Shown: piece by piece, positions 1-8,608 of the stretch
Numbering within the stretch: position 1 is the first letter of the stretch
How the letters are laid out: each line of letters opens with the position of its first letter
Made by a program: the position numbers and the translations under genes
Source of the DNA: Clostridiales bacterium
GTDB lineage: Bacteria > Bacillota > Clostridia > Caldicoprobacterales > UBA3941
Direction: 5' to 3'
Assembly (NCBI GenBank): GCA_012518535.1
Contig: JAAYRX010000003.1
Location: forward strand, 1-33,132
Length of the DNA: 33,132 bases
The notes under the pieces: generated by a model
Databases searched by the model: none
What the model saw: only the letters and a program-made list of their open reading frames with translations
What the model was told of the DNA's origin: nothing

Positions 1-65
1 GCTGCGGCCCTGTACTGTAAACTATTTATAAATCGCATTTTTAAAAGTGAGAAATATGTACTCAT
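1..65 (-). CDS. ABC-2 type exporter permease, N-terminal fragment (cut by window edge)
   Basis: Only the first 21 codons lie in the window; the rest runs off the left edge. The ATG at 65-63 overlaps the stop of the upstream ATPase gene in an ATGA arrangement, and a GGAG followed by AGGA precedes it. The peptide begins MSTYFSLLKMRFINSLQYRA. A short amphipathic start leading to an 'LQYRAA' stretch is typical of the membrane subunits that pair with COG4586-type ATPases. The ORF track missed it because it is short and open-ended. The operon position and translational coupling support a permease; the family call itself is inference from very few residues. An internal ATG at 38-36 is a weaker start because it lacks a ribosome binding site. 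Confidence 0.6.
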   Translation of the reverse strand, partial: MSTYFSLLKMRFINSLQYRAA

Positions 66-1036
66 ATCCTATACTCCGTGTAAAGTCCCGCGACCATCTC
101 TTCGGCGCTTATTCCATTGACGGATATATCTCGTACTGCAGTATTTTTCGATACTTGTGCTATCACCTCAGATACGGATTCCTTCTGGGAATCAAATTGA
201 ATAGTAATATGACCCTCACGATGGGTTATGACCGTCCATCCGGATTTTATTGAGGGAGCAAGGCCTGTATAATCGACTGTTAGGGTTTTAATAGTCGATA
301 TTCTTTCCTTAAGCCCCTGTAAATCGCTATCCAGTAAGATTTTGCCCCTGCCTATAAGGATAATTCTCTCAGTTAATGCTTCTATATCCTGCATGTCATG
401 GGTGGTGAGTATCACAGTTGTCTTTTTTTCAGAATTTAGCTTCCTTATAAACTGCCGGACAGCAATCTTTGAGACAGCATCCAATCCAATGGTGGGCTCA
501 TCCAAAAATAGTATATCAGGACTATGGAGCAGCGAAGCCGCTATCTCACAACGCATTCTCTGCCCTAAACTCAGGCTGCGGGCAGGTGTTTTAATAATCT
601 CGCCAATATTAAGTTGTTCTACCAGGGCATCAAGGTTTTTCCGGTATTTTACCATATCTAGCCTATAAATATCCCTTATAAGCTCAAAACTGTCGATTAC
701 AGGCACATCCCACCAAAGCTGACTACGTTGTCCAAAAACGACCCCAATTTCTCTGGCATGGTTTTTACGATCTTTCCATGGTACACGGTCATTAATAATG
801 CATTCACCGAAATCAGGTCTTAGAATACCGCACATTATCTTGATGGTTGTACTCTTCCCTGCCCCGTTTGGCCCAATGTAGCCGACCATCTCACCTCGTT
901 TAATATCAAAGCTAATATTGTCCAGGGCATGTACGATATTATATTCACGTGAAAATAATGCTTTTATAGCCTGCGCGAATCCGGCCTGACGAACCGATAC
1001 ACGAAAGGACTTACTGATGTTTTGAACTTTTATCAA
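62..1036 (-). CDS. ABC-2 type exporter ATP-binding protein (COG4586-like)
   Basis: ATPase subunit of an ABC-2 exporter that would drive substrate efflux at the cytoplasmic membrane; the substrate is unknown. The 324-residue protein has Walker A GPNGAGKST (55-63), an LSLGQ signature (155-159), Walker B ILFLDEP (175-181) and the H-loop histidine near 213. About 80 further residues follow the nucleotide-binding domain, as is usual for the COG4586 group. The N-terminal extension before the first beta strand pair (VRQAGFAQAIKALFSREY) is also typical of this group rather than of short NatA-like ATPases. The start is TTG, set by GGGGAGGG at 1044-1051 with a 7-nt spacer. The gene is translationally coupled to the downstream permease. 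A consensus-like promoter lies about 170 bp upstream, together with two palindromes. Confidence 0.9.
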   Translation of the reverse strand: MIKVQNISKSFRVSVRQAGFAQAIKALFSREYNIVHALDNISFDIKRGEMVGYIGPNGAGKSTTIKIMCGILRPDFGECIINDRVPWKDRKNHAREIGVVFGQRSQLWWDVPVIDSFELIRDIYRLDMVKYRKNLDALVEQLNIGEIIKTPARSLSLGQRMRCEIAASLLHSPDILFLDEPTIGLDAVSKIAVRQFIRKLNSEKKTTVILTTHDMQDIEALTERIILIGRGKILLDSDLQGLKERISTIKTLTVDYTGLAPSIKSGWTVITHREGHITIQFDSQKESVSEVIAQVSKNTAVRDISVNGISAEEMVAGLYTEYRI

Positions 1037-1135
1037 GCGTAAACCCTCCCCGCTGGCAGTGAATTTTTCGGAAGTTCAAAAAACATATTTTACGAAAAGC
1101 TGGTGTATTTAACGAGATTCAAGGTTTGATACGTC

Positions 1136-1167
1136 AATTGATCAATTCTTCTTTCATCAGATCTGAT
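1136..1167. promoter_or_regulatory. Two 12-bp palindromes, candidate operator pair
   Basis: Two perfect palindromes, AATTGATCAATT (1136-1147) and ATCAGATCTGAT (1156-1167), have centres exactly 20 bp apart, about two helical turns. They sit between the divergent ABC and vanW genes, inside the predicted leader of the ABC operon. Regulator binding is inference; no regulator gene is adjacent in this window. I saw no convincing promoter for the plus-strand vanW gene in 1168-1335 beyond a lone TATAAT at 1244-1249. Confidence 0.35.
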
Positions 1168-1205
1168 TATTAGCGAATATATTAGAACCTTTATTGCACC
1201 ATTTC

Positions 1206-1235
1206 ATAATATATTATTTTCCCATATGTTGTCAA
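1206..1235 (-). promoter_or_regulatory. sigma-A-type promoter of the ABC exporter operon
   Basis: On the minus strand a perfect TTGACA (1230-1235) is followed by TATATT (1208-1213) at 16 bp, or TATTAT (1206-1211) at 18 bp. Transcription would start near 1199 and give a leader of about 160 nt before the TTG start at 1036. The match is read from sequence; activity is inferred. Confidence 0.6.
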
Positions 1236-1335
1236 ATGTTAAATATAATCACGGGCAACAAATGCATTCATTATTTATATTTCCTCGTAATAAATATAGT
1301 TTAACAGCCATTAAATAAACATGACGGAGGATAGT

Positions 1336-2211
1336 ATGAAGAAAAGATTATATGTCAGCTTGGCATTGATAACCCTTTCCTTAGCATTACATATAGTTCT
1401 GATACCAAAGGATATGGAAGTAATTAATAGTATAGATTTTGATATACCTGAAAGCTCTGGCCATGTAAGCAATTTACCCTGGACAGAAGATGAAAGGTTC
1501 TTAAAGGCTCAGAAGGATGCCAAAGCCCATGTTTTGATGTCAGCTTTTTGTACTGTTTTTAATGATCCTTCACCAGGAGAAGAATTCAATGTTCATTTGG
1601 CTGCAAAATCCATTGCAGGAATCGTAATCCAACCAAACGAAGTGTTCTCTCAAAACAAGGCAATAGGACCATATGATGAACAAAAGGGCTACAAGCCCGG
1701 GGAATCATTTGCGGGTTCTGAGATAGTAACCACTATTGGCGGAGGCGTGTGTAAGATAGCATCAACATTATATAATGTTGCTGTATCCAGCAATTTAGAG
1801 ATATTAGAAAGGTATAATCATTTTATGCCCGTACCCTATGTCCCCTACGGCCAGGATGCAACGGTTGCATATGGATACAAGGACCTTAAATTCAAAAACA
1901 ACACCGAGTTTCCTATACTAATCTGGGCGGAAGGTAAAGAAAATAGAATTTACTTAGCGCTGTACGGACAGGAAAAACCCCCAAAAGTGGAATGGAAGCA
2001 CAAGGTTTTAGATAGACTTAAGCCTTCTAAGGTCTACAAAATAAATCCGAGTTTACCAAAAGGGGAAGAACGACTCCTGATTGAAGGTATGGATGGTGCA
2101 CTAGTGGACTCATGGGTCATAATAACGGATCATGATGGAAATATATCATCAAAAAAAATGGGCAAGAGCCGGTATTGGCCTATGCCCTATATTATAGAAA
2201 CAAATAAATAG
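1336..2211 (+). CDS. VanW family protein
   Basis: The 291-residue protein has an N-terminal hydrophobic segment (about residues 5-23), probably a membrane anchor or signal peptide. A VanW domain follows, with the family hallmarks GGGVC (135-139), ASTLYN, a YNHFMPVPYVP-type segment and GQDATVAYGYKDLKF-type residues up to about 200. VanW proteins occur near some vancomycin-resistance clusters and widely in clostridial genomes, but their biochemical role is not established. I therefore assign a family and not resistance. I chose the ATG at 1336 over the track's 1321: GGAGG at 1326-1330 lies 5 nt upstream of it and would otherwise be inside the gene. It is followed on the same strand by a YkvI-like transporter and probably shares its transcript. 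Confidence 0.85.
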   Translation: MKKRLYVSLALITLSLALHIVLIPKDMEVINSIDFDIPESSGHVSNLPWTEDERFLKAQKDAKAHVLMSAFCTVFNDPSPGEEFNVHLAAKSIAGIVIQPNEVFSQNKAIGPYDEQKGYKPGESFAGSEIVTTIGGGVCKIASTLYNVAVSSNLEILERYNHFMPVPYVPYGQDATVAYGYKDLKFKNNTEFPILIWAEGKENRIYLALYGQEKPPKVEWKHKVLDRLKPSKVYKINPSLPKGEERLLIEGMDGALVDSWVIITDHDGNISSKKMGKSRYWPMPYIIETNK

Positions 2212-2319
2212 CCCTACTAGCCCTATGGATGGTCTTTACATTCAATTGAAGGTTTTTGGGGGGTGAAGGTCAGAAGACAAACCTCCCCACTAAAATTTAG
2301 GTGTATGGGAGGATACTTA

Positions 2320-3339
2320 ATGGATAAAAACTGGATGAAAATCTCTTTTATATATGTGGGTACTGTAATAGGAGCAGGCTTTGCCTCAGGGAGGGAAATA
2401 ATCGAGTTTTTTGGAGTATATGGTTTGAAAGGAATTATCGGAATAACAATGTCGGGGTTTCTCTTCTCTCTCCTGGGTGGTCTGTTCCTTCTAAAAATAT
2501 ATAACTATAGGATAAAAGGATATGATGACCTGGTTGGGAGAATATTTGGTGCGAGGTTTGGAACATTTTTAGATGCCATAATTGCAATATCATTGTTCAC
2601 TGGTTTTAGTATAATGGTCTCCGGAAGTGGGGCTATCTTTAAAGAGGAATTGGAAATTCCCTTTGATTTGGGTATGATCACAATGGTAGCTTTATCCTTT
2701 ATGGTATTTTTCTTCAATTTGAAGGGTTTTTCTTTTATTAACTCTATATTAGTACCTCTAATGATCTTGGGAATTGTTTTTACGTCTTCTTATCTAATCA
2801 TAGGCGGGGAATGTGATTTTTTAATTTACGATGAAGGGGTTAGTTTGACCCATAAAGGAAATATATTTACCTCCTCCCTATTGTATGTAGGCTCTAACTC
2901 CTTAATCATAATTACTGTCTTTTCATCACTGTTGCCTTTAATTGGCAATAAGAAGACTGCCATACTTGGAGGTGTAATTGGTGGTTTTATATTGTATATC
3001 TTGAGTTTATCGATATTGTCGGTAATTCTATTATATTACCCTGAAGTTGCTACAATGGATATACCAATGCTGAAAATCTCCAATTATATAGGTAGCAATT
3101 ACAGAAAACTCTATACCGTCATCCTATGGATTGCAATATTTACGACAGCTATAGCTAACGGTACCAGTTTTTTAAGTAGGTTCTCTGGTAGTCGACATAA
3201 GGTGTCCATAGCAGCAATCTTTTGTATAACCTCCATGCCCCTTGCCAAATTGGGGTTTTCTAAGCTAATAAGCTTAATCTACCCCATATTTGGATTAATT
3301 GGATTTTCCATTTTAATCGTAATATTGGCGGTTTTATAA
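2320..3339 (+). CDS. YkvI-like multi-pass membrane protein
   Basis: The 339-residue integral membrane protein has about ten hydrophobic segments over its whole length. The N-terminal sequence YVGTVIGAGFASGREIIEFF matches the first helix of the YkvI/COG3949 family, which is distantly related to the amino-acid/sodium symporter fold. The GxGFASGRE motif is the recognisable signature. The substrate is unknown. The start at 2320 is set by GGGAGG at 2307-2312, 7 nt upstream; the track's 19 extra N-terminal residues are polar and lack a ribosome binding site. It lies 108 bp after vanW on the same strand and ends before a bidirectional terminator. Confidence 0.8.
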   Translation: MDKNWMKISFIYVGTVIGAGFASGREIIEFFGVYGLKGIIGITMSGFLFSLLGGLFLLKIYNYRIKGYDDLVGRIFGARFGTFLDAIIAISLFTGFSIMVSGSGAIFKEELEIPFDLGMITMVALSFMVFFFNLKGFSFINSILVPLMILGIVFTSSYLIIGGECDFLIYDEGVSLTHKGNIFTSSLLYVGSNSLIIITVFSSLLPLIGNKKTAILGGVIGGFILYILSLSILSVILLYYPEVATMDIPMLKISNYIGSNYRKLYTVILWIAIFTTAIANGTSFLSRFSGSRHKVSIAAIFCITSMPLAKLGFSKLISLIYPIFGLIGFSILIVILAVL

Positions 3340-3383
3340 GCTTGATAGATTGGACGATAAGCATTCAACTGTTATAACAATTA

Positions 3384-3416
3384 ATAAACCCTGTAACCAA
3401 AGGTCACAGGGTTTAT
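3384..3416. terminator. Bidirectional terminator between ykvI-like gene and ppdK
   Basis: An 11-bp perfect stem, ATAAACCCTGT (3384-3394) with ACAGGGTTTAT (3406-3416), continues inward with ACC/GGT after one mismatch. It lies between two convergent genes. Neither flank carries a long T run, so termination may be moderate. Confidence 0.65.
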
Positions 3417-3443
3417 ATCTAGTTTATTTATTTTCCTAAATCT

Positions 3444-6068
3444 TCAATCTTCTTTTATTTGAGCCTGTGCTGCTGCCAGTCGTGCTATGGGTACACGATA
3501 GGGTGAGCAGGATACATAGTCGAGACCTATACTATGGCAGAATTCAATTGAACTTGGATCACCACCGTGTTCTCCACAAATTCCAAGCTTGATATCGGGA
3601 CGAGTGGATTTGCCTAGTTCAACCGCCATCTTCATAAGTTTACCTACTCCCTTTTGGTCTACGCGGGCAAAAGGATCGCTATCAAAGATCTGCTTCTCGT
3701 AGTAATCATCTAAGAACTTGGATGCATCATCCCTGGAAAATCCGAAGGTCATCTGGGTTAAGTCATTGGTACCGAAGGAGAAGAACTCCGCTTCCTTGGC
3801 AATCTCGTCAGCTAAAAGGGCTGCTCTGGGTACCTCAATCATGGTTCCCACTTCATAATCAATTTTTACGCCTTTTTCCTCCAGTACTGCTTCCGCAGTC
3901 TTAACTACTACATCTTTAACGTATTTAAGCTCCTTGACCTCGCCAACCAGAGGTATCATTATTTCCGGGAGTATATTAAAACCTTTTTCCTGTCTTACTT
4001 CAACGGCAGCTTCCATAATAGCCCTGGTCTGCATCTCGGCAATTTCGGGATAGGTTATTGCCAGACGGAGACCACGATGCCCCAGCATGGGGTTCATTTC
4101 CTGAAGCCCATCGATGGTAGACTTGAGTTCCTCAAAGGTTAAGCCCATATCTGTAGCCAAAGCTCTTATATCCGAATCAGCATGTGGTAAGAACTCGTGA
4201 AGGGGCGGATCTAAGAGACGTATAGTAACAGCTCTGTCGCCCATAACTTCATAAATCCCCTTAAAGTCGGACTTTTGCAAGGGCAGAAGTTTTGCAAGGG
4301 CTTTTCTTCTCTCATCTTCGCTTCTGGCCACGATCATCTCACGGATGGCAGGAATCCTATCCTCCTCAAAGAACATATGCTCTGTACGGCATAATCCAAT
4401 ACCCTCTGCTCCAAATTCCAGAGCCTGTTGAGCATCCCTGGGGGTGTCAGCATTGGTTCGAATAGCTAACCTTCTATGCTCATCAGCCCATTTCATCAAT
4501 GTCGCAAAATCACCGGTAAGGGTAGGTTCTTCGGTTGGTAATTCTCCACCATATATGTTTCCTGTAGATCCGTCTAAGGAGATAAAATCACCCTCGTTGT
4601 AGGTTTTACCACCTATTATCATATTCTTGGCAGATTCACTAATCAGGGCATCAGCACATCCTGCCACACAGCATGTCCCAATACCTCTGGCAACGACAGC
4701 AGCATGGGATGTCATACCACCACGGGAAGTAAGTATACCTTCGGCGGCGTACATACCTTCTATATCCTCAGGGGAAGTTTCCTGACGTACCAGAATAACC
4801 TTTTGTCCGGCCTTAGCAGCTTCCGCCGCTGCTTCCGCGGTGAAATAGATATGACCGGTTGCAGCACCCGGTGAAGCCGGGAGACCCCTTCCTATGGGAG
4901 TGGCTGCCTTCAGCGCAACAGGTTCGAAGGTTGGATGTAAGAGGGCATCCAATTGTCTTGGATCAACCAGTAGCAAGGCCTCCTTTTTGTTAATAAGACC
5001 TTCTCCTACCAAGTCTACAGCTACTTTTAAGGCGGCAGCTGCAGTCCTCTTACCACTTCTGGTCTGCAGCATATATAGCTTGCCCTTCTCTATGGTAAAC
5101 TCCATATCCTGCATGTCCTTGTAGTGTTTTTCCAATTTCTCGGCAATCTGAGCGAAATCATGATAAATTTCCGGCATTACTTCTTTTAGTTTATCGATAG
5201 GTTCAGGGGTTCTAATACCGGCAACAACGTCTTCTCCCTGAGCGTTAATCAAATATTCTCCATAAAGTTTGTTCTCGCCTGTAGCTGGGTTTCTGGTGAA
5301 AGCAACCCCTGTTCCACAATCCTCACCCATATTCCCAAATACCATAGCCTGAACGTTGACAGCGGTACCCCAGTCACCGGGAATATCATTCATCCTTCTG
5401 TAAACTATAGCTCTGGGGTTATCCCAAGAACGGAAAACCGCTTCAACAGATGCCAATAATTGAGCTTTTGGATCCTGGGGAAAATCTTCACCCTTAATGG
5501 ATCTATAGAGGTCCTTGAATCCTTTAACAATTTCCTTGAAGTTTTCGGCGGTTAGCTGGGAATCTTCTGTTACTCCGTTCTCTTCCTTCACCTTATCCAT
5601 TATCTCATCGAAATTGGACTTATCGATTTCCATTACAACATCTGAGAACATCTGAATAAATCTCCGGTAGCTGTCATAAGCAAACCTTTGATTATCTGTC
5701 AGTCTTGCCAATCCCTCTACAGTATCATCGTTTAAACCCAGATTTAAAACTGTGTCCATCATACCTGGCATTGAGGCTCTTGCACCTGATCTTACCGAAA
5801 CGAGAAAGGGATTATCAACATCGCCGAATTTTTTACCTGTTATCTTTTCCAGTTCAGACATGGCATCATAAATCTGACTCACTATTTCCTGTGCTATAAC
5901 CCGCCCATCTTCGTAGTATTTAGTGCATGCTTCAGTGGTAACAGTAAATCCTTGGGGTACAGGCAAACCTAGATTAGTCATTTCCGCTAAGTTTGCTCCC
6001 TTGCCACCCAAAAGGTTTCTCATGGTGGCATCGCCTTCACTAAAAAGGTATACGTACTTATGTGACAT
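3444..6068 (-). CDS. ppdK: Pyruvate, phosphate dikinase
   Basis: Interconverts pyruvate + ATP + Pi and phosphoenolpyruvate + AMP + PPi in the cytosol. In anaerobic Firmicutes it works in PPi-linked glycolysis or in PEP synthesis. At 874 residues it has the normal PPDK length. The order is: N-terminal ATP-grasp domain (KGANLAEM at 23-30, SVRSGARASMPGMMDT at 91-106); the phosphohistidine domain with GGMTSHAAVVARG, in which His455 is the phosphorylated residue; and a C-terminal PEP/pyruvate TIM barrel with GLCRTEHMFF and GICGEHGGD. The ATG is preceded by AAGGAGG. It has its own promoter just after recO. The PPDK regulatory kinase gene (yqfL family), often a neighbour, is not in the window. Confidence 0.97.
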   Translation of the reverse strand: MSHKYVYLFSEGDATMRNLLGGKGANLAEMTNLGLPVPQGFTVTTEACTKYYEDGRVIAQEIVSQIYDAMSELEKITGKKFGDVDNPFLVSVRSGARASMPGMMDTVLNLGLNDDTVEGLARLTDNQRFAYDSYRRFIQMFSDVVMEIDKSNFDEIMDKVKEENGVTEDSQLTAENFKEIVKGFKDLYRSIKGEDFPQDPKAQLLASVEAVFRSWDNPRAIVYRRMNDIPGDWGTAVNVQAMVFGNMGEDCGTGVAFTRNPATGENKLYGEYLINAQGEDVVAGIRTPEPIDKLKEVMPEIYHDFAQIAEKLEKHYKDMQDMEFTIEKGKLYMLQTRSGKRTAAAALKVAVDLVGEGLINKKEALLLVDPRQLDALLHPTFEPVALKAATPIGRGLPASPGAATGHIYFTAEAAAEAAKAGQKVILVRQETSPEDIEGMYAAEGILTSRGGMTSHAAVVARGIGTCCVAGCADALISESAKNMIIGGKTYNEGDFISLDGSTGNIYGGELPTEEPTLTGDFATLMKWADEHRRLAIRTNADTPRDAQQALEFGAEGIGLCRTEHMFFEEDRIPAIREMIVARSEDERRKALAKLLPLQKSDFKGIYEVMGDRAVTIRLLDPPLHEFLPHADSDIRALATDMGLTFEELKSTIDGLQEMNPMLGHRGLRLAITYPEIAEMQTRAIMEAAVEVRQEKGFNILPEIMIPLVGEVKELKYVKDVVVKTAEAVLEEKGVKIDYEVGTMIEVPRAALLADEIAKEAEFFSFGTNDLTQMTFGFSRDDASKFLDDYYEKQIFDSDPFARVDQKGVGKLMKMAVELGKSTRPDIKLGICGEHGGDPSSIEFCHSIGLDYVSCSPYRVPIARLAAAQAQIKED

Positions 6069-6147
6069 ACAACCATCCTCCTTGATATGTATTTATATGA
6101 AATAGGGTCTTGTCAGTCACACCTATTGATTTATTTAAGGCCCTATC

Positions 6148-6176
6148 ATCTTATACAATTTTTAGCTCTTGGTCAA
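6148..6176 (-). promoter_or_regulatory. sigma-A-type promoter of ppdK
   Basis: TTGACC (6171-6176) and TAAGAT (6148-6153) are separated by exactly 17 bp on the minus strand. The -35 begins 18 bp after the recO stop. The predicted leader is about 70 nt and holds a short AATAGG/CCTATT inverted repeat. I saw no terminator between recO and this promoter, so read-through from recO is possible. Confidence 0.6.
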
Positions 6177-6193
6177 TAATATTCTACATCTTT

Positions 6194-6964
6194 TTACCTT
6201 TTCCTGTTTTTCCCCTTGAAGTCGTCTATAAACTTCCGACTCTTAAGTTTTTTGTCAATACGTTCTTCGATATATGCCTTCAAGATTGTATCCAGCTCTT
6301 CCTTTATGGAAGAAGGAATCTTTAAAACATTTATCCTGTTCATATCCATATCCAAAACATATTCTATTGTTTTAATTGTACCCATTTGAATATTGTTTCC
6401 AATTATATTGGTGTTATAACAATTAGCACACACCAGCCCACCTTCTCGAATATCGAAATGATAAGGACCTTTATTGGATCCACATGCTATACATTTATCC
6501 AGTACAGGACGATAGCCTATGTGGTCTAAAAGCTTTATCTCAAAAACATGGGTTATTAGTTCAGGGTCCAAATCAGAATAGCTGAAATAGGATAGGGTTT
6601 GCAGCAGCAGATAAAAGAGGTGGATATCCCCTTGTCCAGGGCTTACCACCTCTTCTGTTAAATTTATAACATAGCTTGCGTATAAGAGTTTGTCCATATC
6701 ATTTCGAATTTCATAGAAAGAATCAAGAATGTTTGCCTGAGTCATGATATGGAAATCCCCCCTACGATACAGGGTATATTCCCCATAGCAGAATAATTCT
6801 GTGGCTGCTAGAAAACGACTTTTTGCTTTTCTACAGCCCCTGGCCAACACCGATATTTTCCCCAGTTCCGGAGAAAAAATTGTGAGCATACGATCTGCCT
6901 CGTTAAAGTTGGTGTAGCGTAGTACCACCCCTTTGGTGGGTAGATGTCTTATAACTTCTTTCAT
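6194..6964 (-). CDS. recO: DNA repair protein RecO
   Basis: Recombination mediator that helps RecR load RecA on SSB-coated single-stranded DNA and anneals strands. The 256-residue protein has the N-terminal OB fold beginning with TKGVVLRYTNFNEADRMLTIF (from residue 10). A helical C-terminal part carries a four-cysteine zinc site, C158/C161 (CIAC) and C179/C182 (CANC), as in Gram-positive and Thermus/Deinococcus-type RecO. The C-terminus is strongly basic. The ATG at 6964 is preceded by GAGGG with a short spacer. It overlaps the yqzL gene upstream by 62 bp in another frame, so the two are very likely co-transcribed with era. Confidence 0.93.
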   Translation of the reverse strand: MKEVIRHLPTKGVVLRYTNFNEADRMLTIFSPELGKISVLARGCRKAKSRFLAATELFCYGEYTLYRRGDFHIMTQANILDSFYEIRNDMDKLLYASYVINLTEEVVSPGQGDIHLFYLLLQTLSYFSYSDLDPELITHVFEIKLLDHIGYRPVLDKCIACGSNKGPYHFDIREGGLVCANCYNTNIIGNNIQMGTIKTIEYVLDMDMNRINVLKIPSSIKEELDTILKAYIEERIDKKLKSRKFIDDFKGKNRKR

Positions 6965-7061
6965 TTTCTTCCCTCACCCCATCGTTATCCATTTCCTTAT
7001 ATAATAAATAAGTTGTAATCGAACCGGTTTTCGCAAAAAAGCTCCAGATTAGTTCCTTCAA
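6903..7061 (-). CDS. yqzL: YqzL family small protein
   Basis: The 52-residue protein begins (M)KELIWSFFAKTGSITTYLLY and continues KEMDNDG, the pattern of the YqzL family found between era and recO in Bacillus and clostridia. Its function is unknown. The start is TTG at 7061-7059, chosen because GGGGAGG (7070-7076) lies 8 nt upstream and because family members begin at this point; the track's ATG at 7133 adds 24 residues with no family similarity. The last 62 bp overlap the start of recO, so its C-terminal tail is longer and more basic than the roughly 45-50-residue family norm I recall. Confidence 0.75.
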   Translation of the reverse strand: MKELIWSFFAKTGSITTYLLYKEMDNDGVREENERSYKTSTHQRGGTTLHQL

Positions 7062-7254
7062 CTTACAATCCTCCCCTATAAATTCTACCCTTGACAAATT
7101 GGATGGATATATCCTGGTGATCAAATAATTCATATAGCGGTCATGCTGACATCAGAGATCTGTGTTTGCTTTTATTAGCCTTTCCATCAGGAAAGCCCTA
7201 TATTCGATGAAAAATAAAGCAAAAACGATAATATTCGACATTTTTTTATACAAA

Positions 7255-8148
7255 TCAGTGATATCCCAGATCTCTTAAGACTCTGGAACTATTTCTCCAG
7301 TCCTCTGTAATCTTTATCCACAACTCCAAGTATACTTGAACACCCAATAAGCCCTCTATATCTTCCCGTGCTCTTTGACCTATTTCTTTAAGCATCCGTC
7401 CACCCTTACCAATAACAATACCTTTGTGCGATTTCTTCTCTACATAGATGGTAGCATGAATATCCATTAACTGCTGATCCTCCCGCTCGCTGATATTGGT
7501 TATTTCTACACCAACACCATGGGGAATCTCCTCTCTCAACAATCCTAATGCCTTTTCCCTGATAAGTTCAGCTATTATAACCCGTTCAGGCTGATCGGTT
7601 ATCATGTCATCTGGATAGTATTTAGGACCCTCTTCTAAATATTCCAAAATTCTATTTTCCAATTGATCCAGATTCCTTCCATGTAGTGCTGATACCGGTA
7701 GGTAGTTAGAAAAATTAAAATTTGATTTGAAACTTTCTATTTCATTGGTCAATTCCTCTGGAGTTAGCTGATCTGCCTTGTTAAGTACAACTATTATGGG
7801 GGATTTAACACCTTGGAGCATTTCCATTATTTTTTTATCTCCACCCCTAATACCATCGGCTATGTCCAATACCAATAGTATCACATCCACCTCATCAAAA
7901 GCATTTACAGCGGTCTTAACCATATACTCACCCAATTTATTCTTAGCCCTATGTATACCCGGTGTATCGATGAAAATTATCTGGTAGTTATTACGGGTCA
8001 AAACGCATTGTATTTGATTTCTGGTGGTCTGAGGCTTGTCCGAAACGATAGCAATCTTCTGTCCAATTATAGTATTCAGCAGGGTAGACTTTCCCACATT
8101 GGGCCGGCCTACTACCGCGACAAAACCAGATCTAAATCCTTTTTCCAT
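7255..8148 (-). CDS. era: GTPase Era
   Basis: Essential GTPase that binds the 3' end of 16S rRNA and assists 30S maturation. The 297-residue protein has G1 GRPNVGKS (14-21), a G2 region PQTTRNQ (39-45), G3 DTPG (61-64) and G4 NKAD (123-126). A C-terminal KH RNA-binding domain carries IGKGGRMLKEIG near residue 245. The length is standard. AAGGGTGAT lies just upstream of the ATG. It sits in the conserved pgpH-ybeY-dgkA-cdd-era-yqzL-recO run, next to the rRNA-processing factor YbeY, with which Era is known to cooperate. Confidence 0.97.
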   Translation of the reverse strand: MEKGFRSGFVAVVGRPNVGKSTLLNTIIGQKIAIVSDKPQTTRNQIQCVLTRNNYQIIFIDTPGIHRAKNKLGEYMVKTAVNAFDEVDVILLVLDIADGIRGGDKKIMEMLQGVKSPIIVVLNKADQLTPEELTNEIESFKSNFNFSNYLPVSALHGRNLDQLENRILEYLEEGPKYYPDDMITDQPERVIIAELIREKALGLLREEIPHGVGVEITNISEREDQQLMDIHATIYVEKKSHKGIVIGKGGRMLKEIGQRAREDIEGLLGVQVYLELWIKITEDWRNSSRVLRDLGYH

Positions 8149-8210
8149 GCTATCACCCTTCTTATCAGTTGGTTTTTATACATTACTTATAGTTAAATCG
8201 AAAATAATCC

Positions 8211-8594
8211 TTAAGATCTATTTATATCATCAAAGACACAAGGTAAAAGCTGATCCAAGGTATATTCCCTGTACCCCCCCCTACCATCACTTACAATTAT
8301 CTTTTGAATGCTGAATTCGGCCATAACCTGCAGGCATATGCCACAGGGAAAAGTAGAATTCTTGGAATCCGAGACCACGGCTATCGCCTTCAAATCCCTT
8401 ATCCCTTCGGAAACGGCTTTAAAAATAGCCACTCTTTCTGCACAACAGGTCGCCCCAAAGCTGATATTCTCTATATTGGAACCAGTATATATTTTATCTC
8501 CACCCAATAATGCAGCACCAACTCTAAAGCCCGAGTATGGAGCATAGGCAAGATTCCTGGCCTTTATTGCTTCAGTCATAAGTTTTTGATGCAT
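8211..8594 (-). CDS. cdd: Cytidine deaminase
   Basis: Zinc-dependent deaminase that converts cytidine and deoxycytidine to uridine and deoxyuridine in pyrimidine salvage. The 127-residue homotetrameric-type protein carries the catalytic CAER (C51, E53) and the second zinc pair PCGIC (C84, C87), giving the three-cysteine site of the Bacillus type. The usual CGACRQ reads CGICLQ here, a mild deviation that leaves the zinc ligands intact. SGFRVGAALL (21-30) is the substrate-binding region. It lies 14 bp downstream of the dgkA-PAP2 gene and 62 bp upstream of era in the same operon. Confidence 0.95.
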   Translation of the reverse strand: MHQKLMTEAIKARNLAYAPYSGFRVGAALLGGDKIYTGSNIENISFGATCCAERVAIFKAVSEGIRDLKAIAVVSDSKNSTFPCGICLQVMAEFSIQKIIVSDGRGGYREYTLDQLLPCVFDDINRS

Positions 8595-8608
8595 TACCTC
8601 AAGCCCCC

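Noticed and set aside
1336-2211. Vancomycin resistance locus, based on VanW
   Set aside because: VanW-domain proteins are widespread in clostridia, and no vanA/H/X/R/S genes are present here.
7134-7254. CTTTCC/GGAAAG hairpin between era and yqzL as a terminator
   Set aside because: Only 6 bp, no T run, and era-yqzL-recO is a conserved operon.
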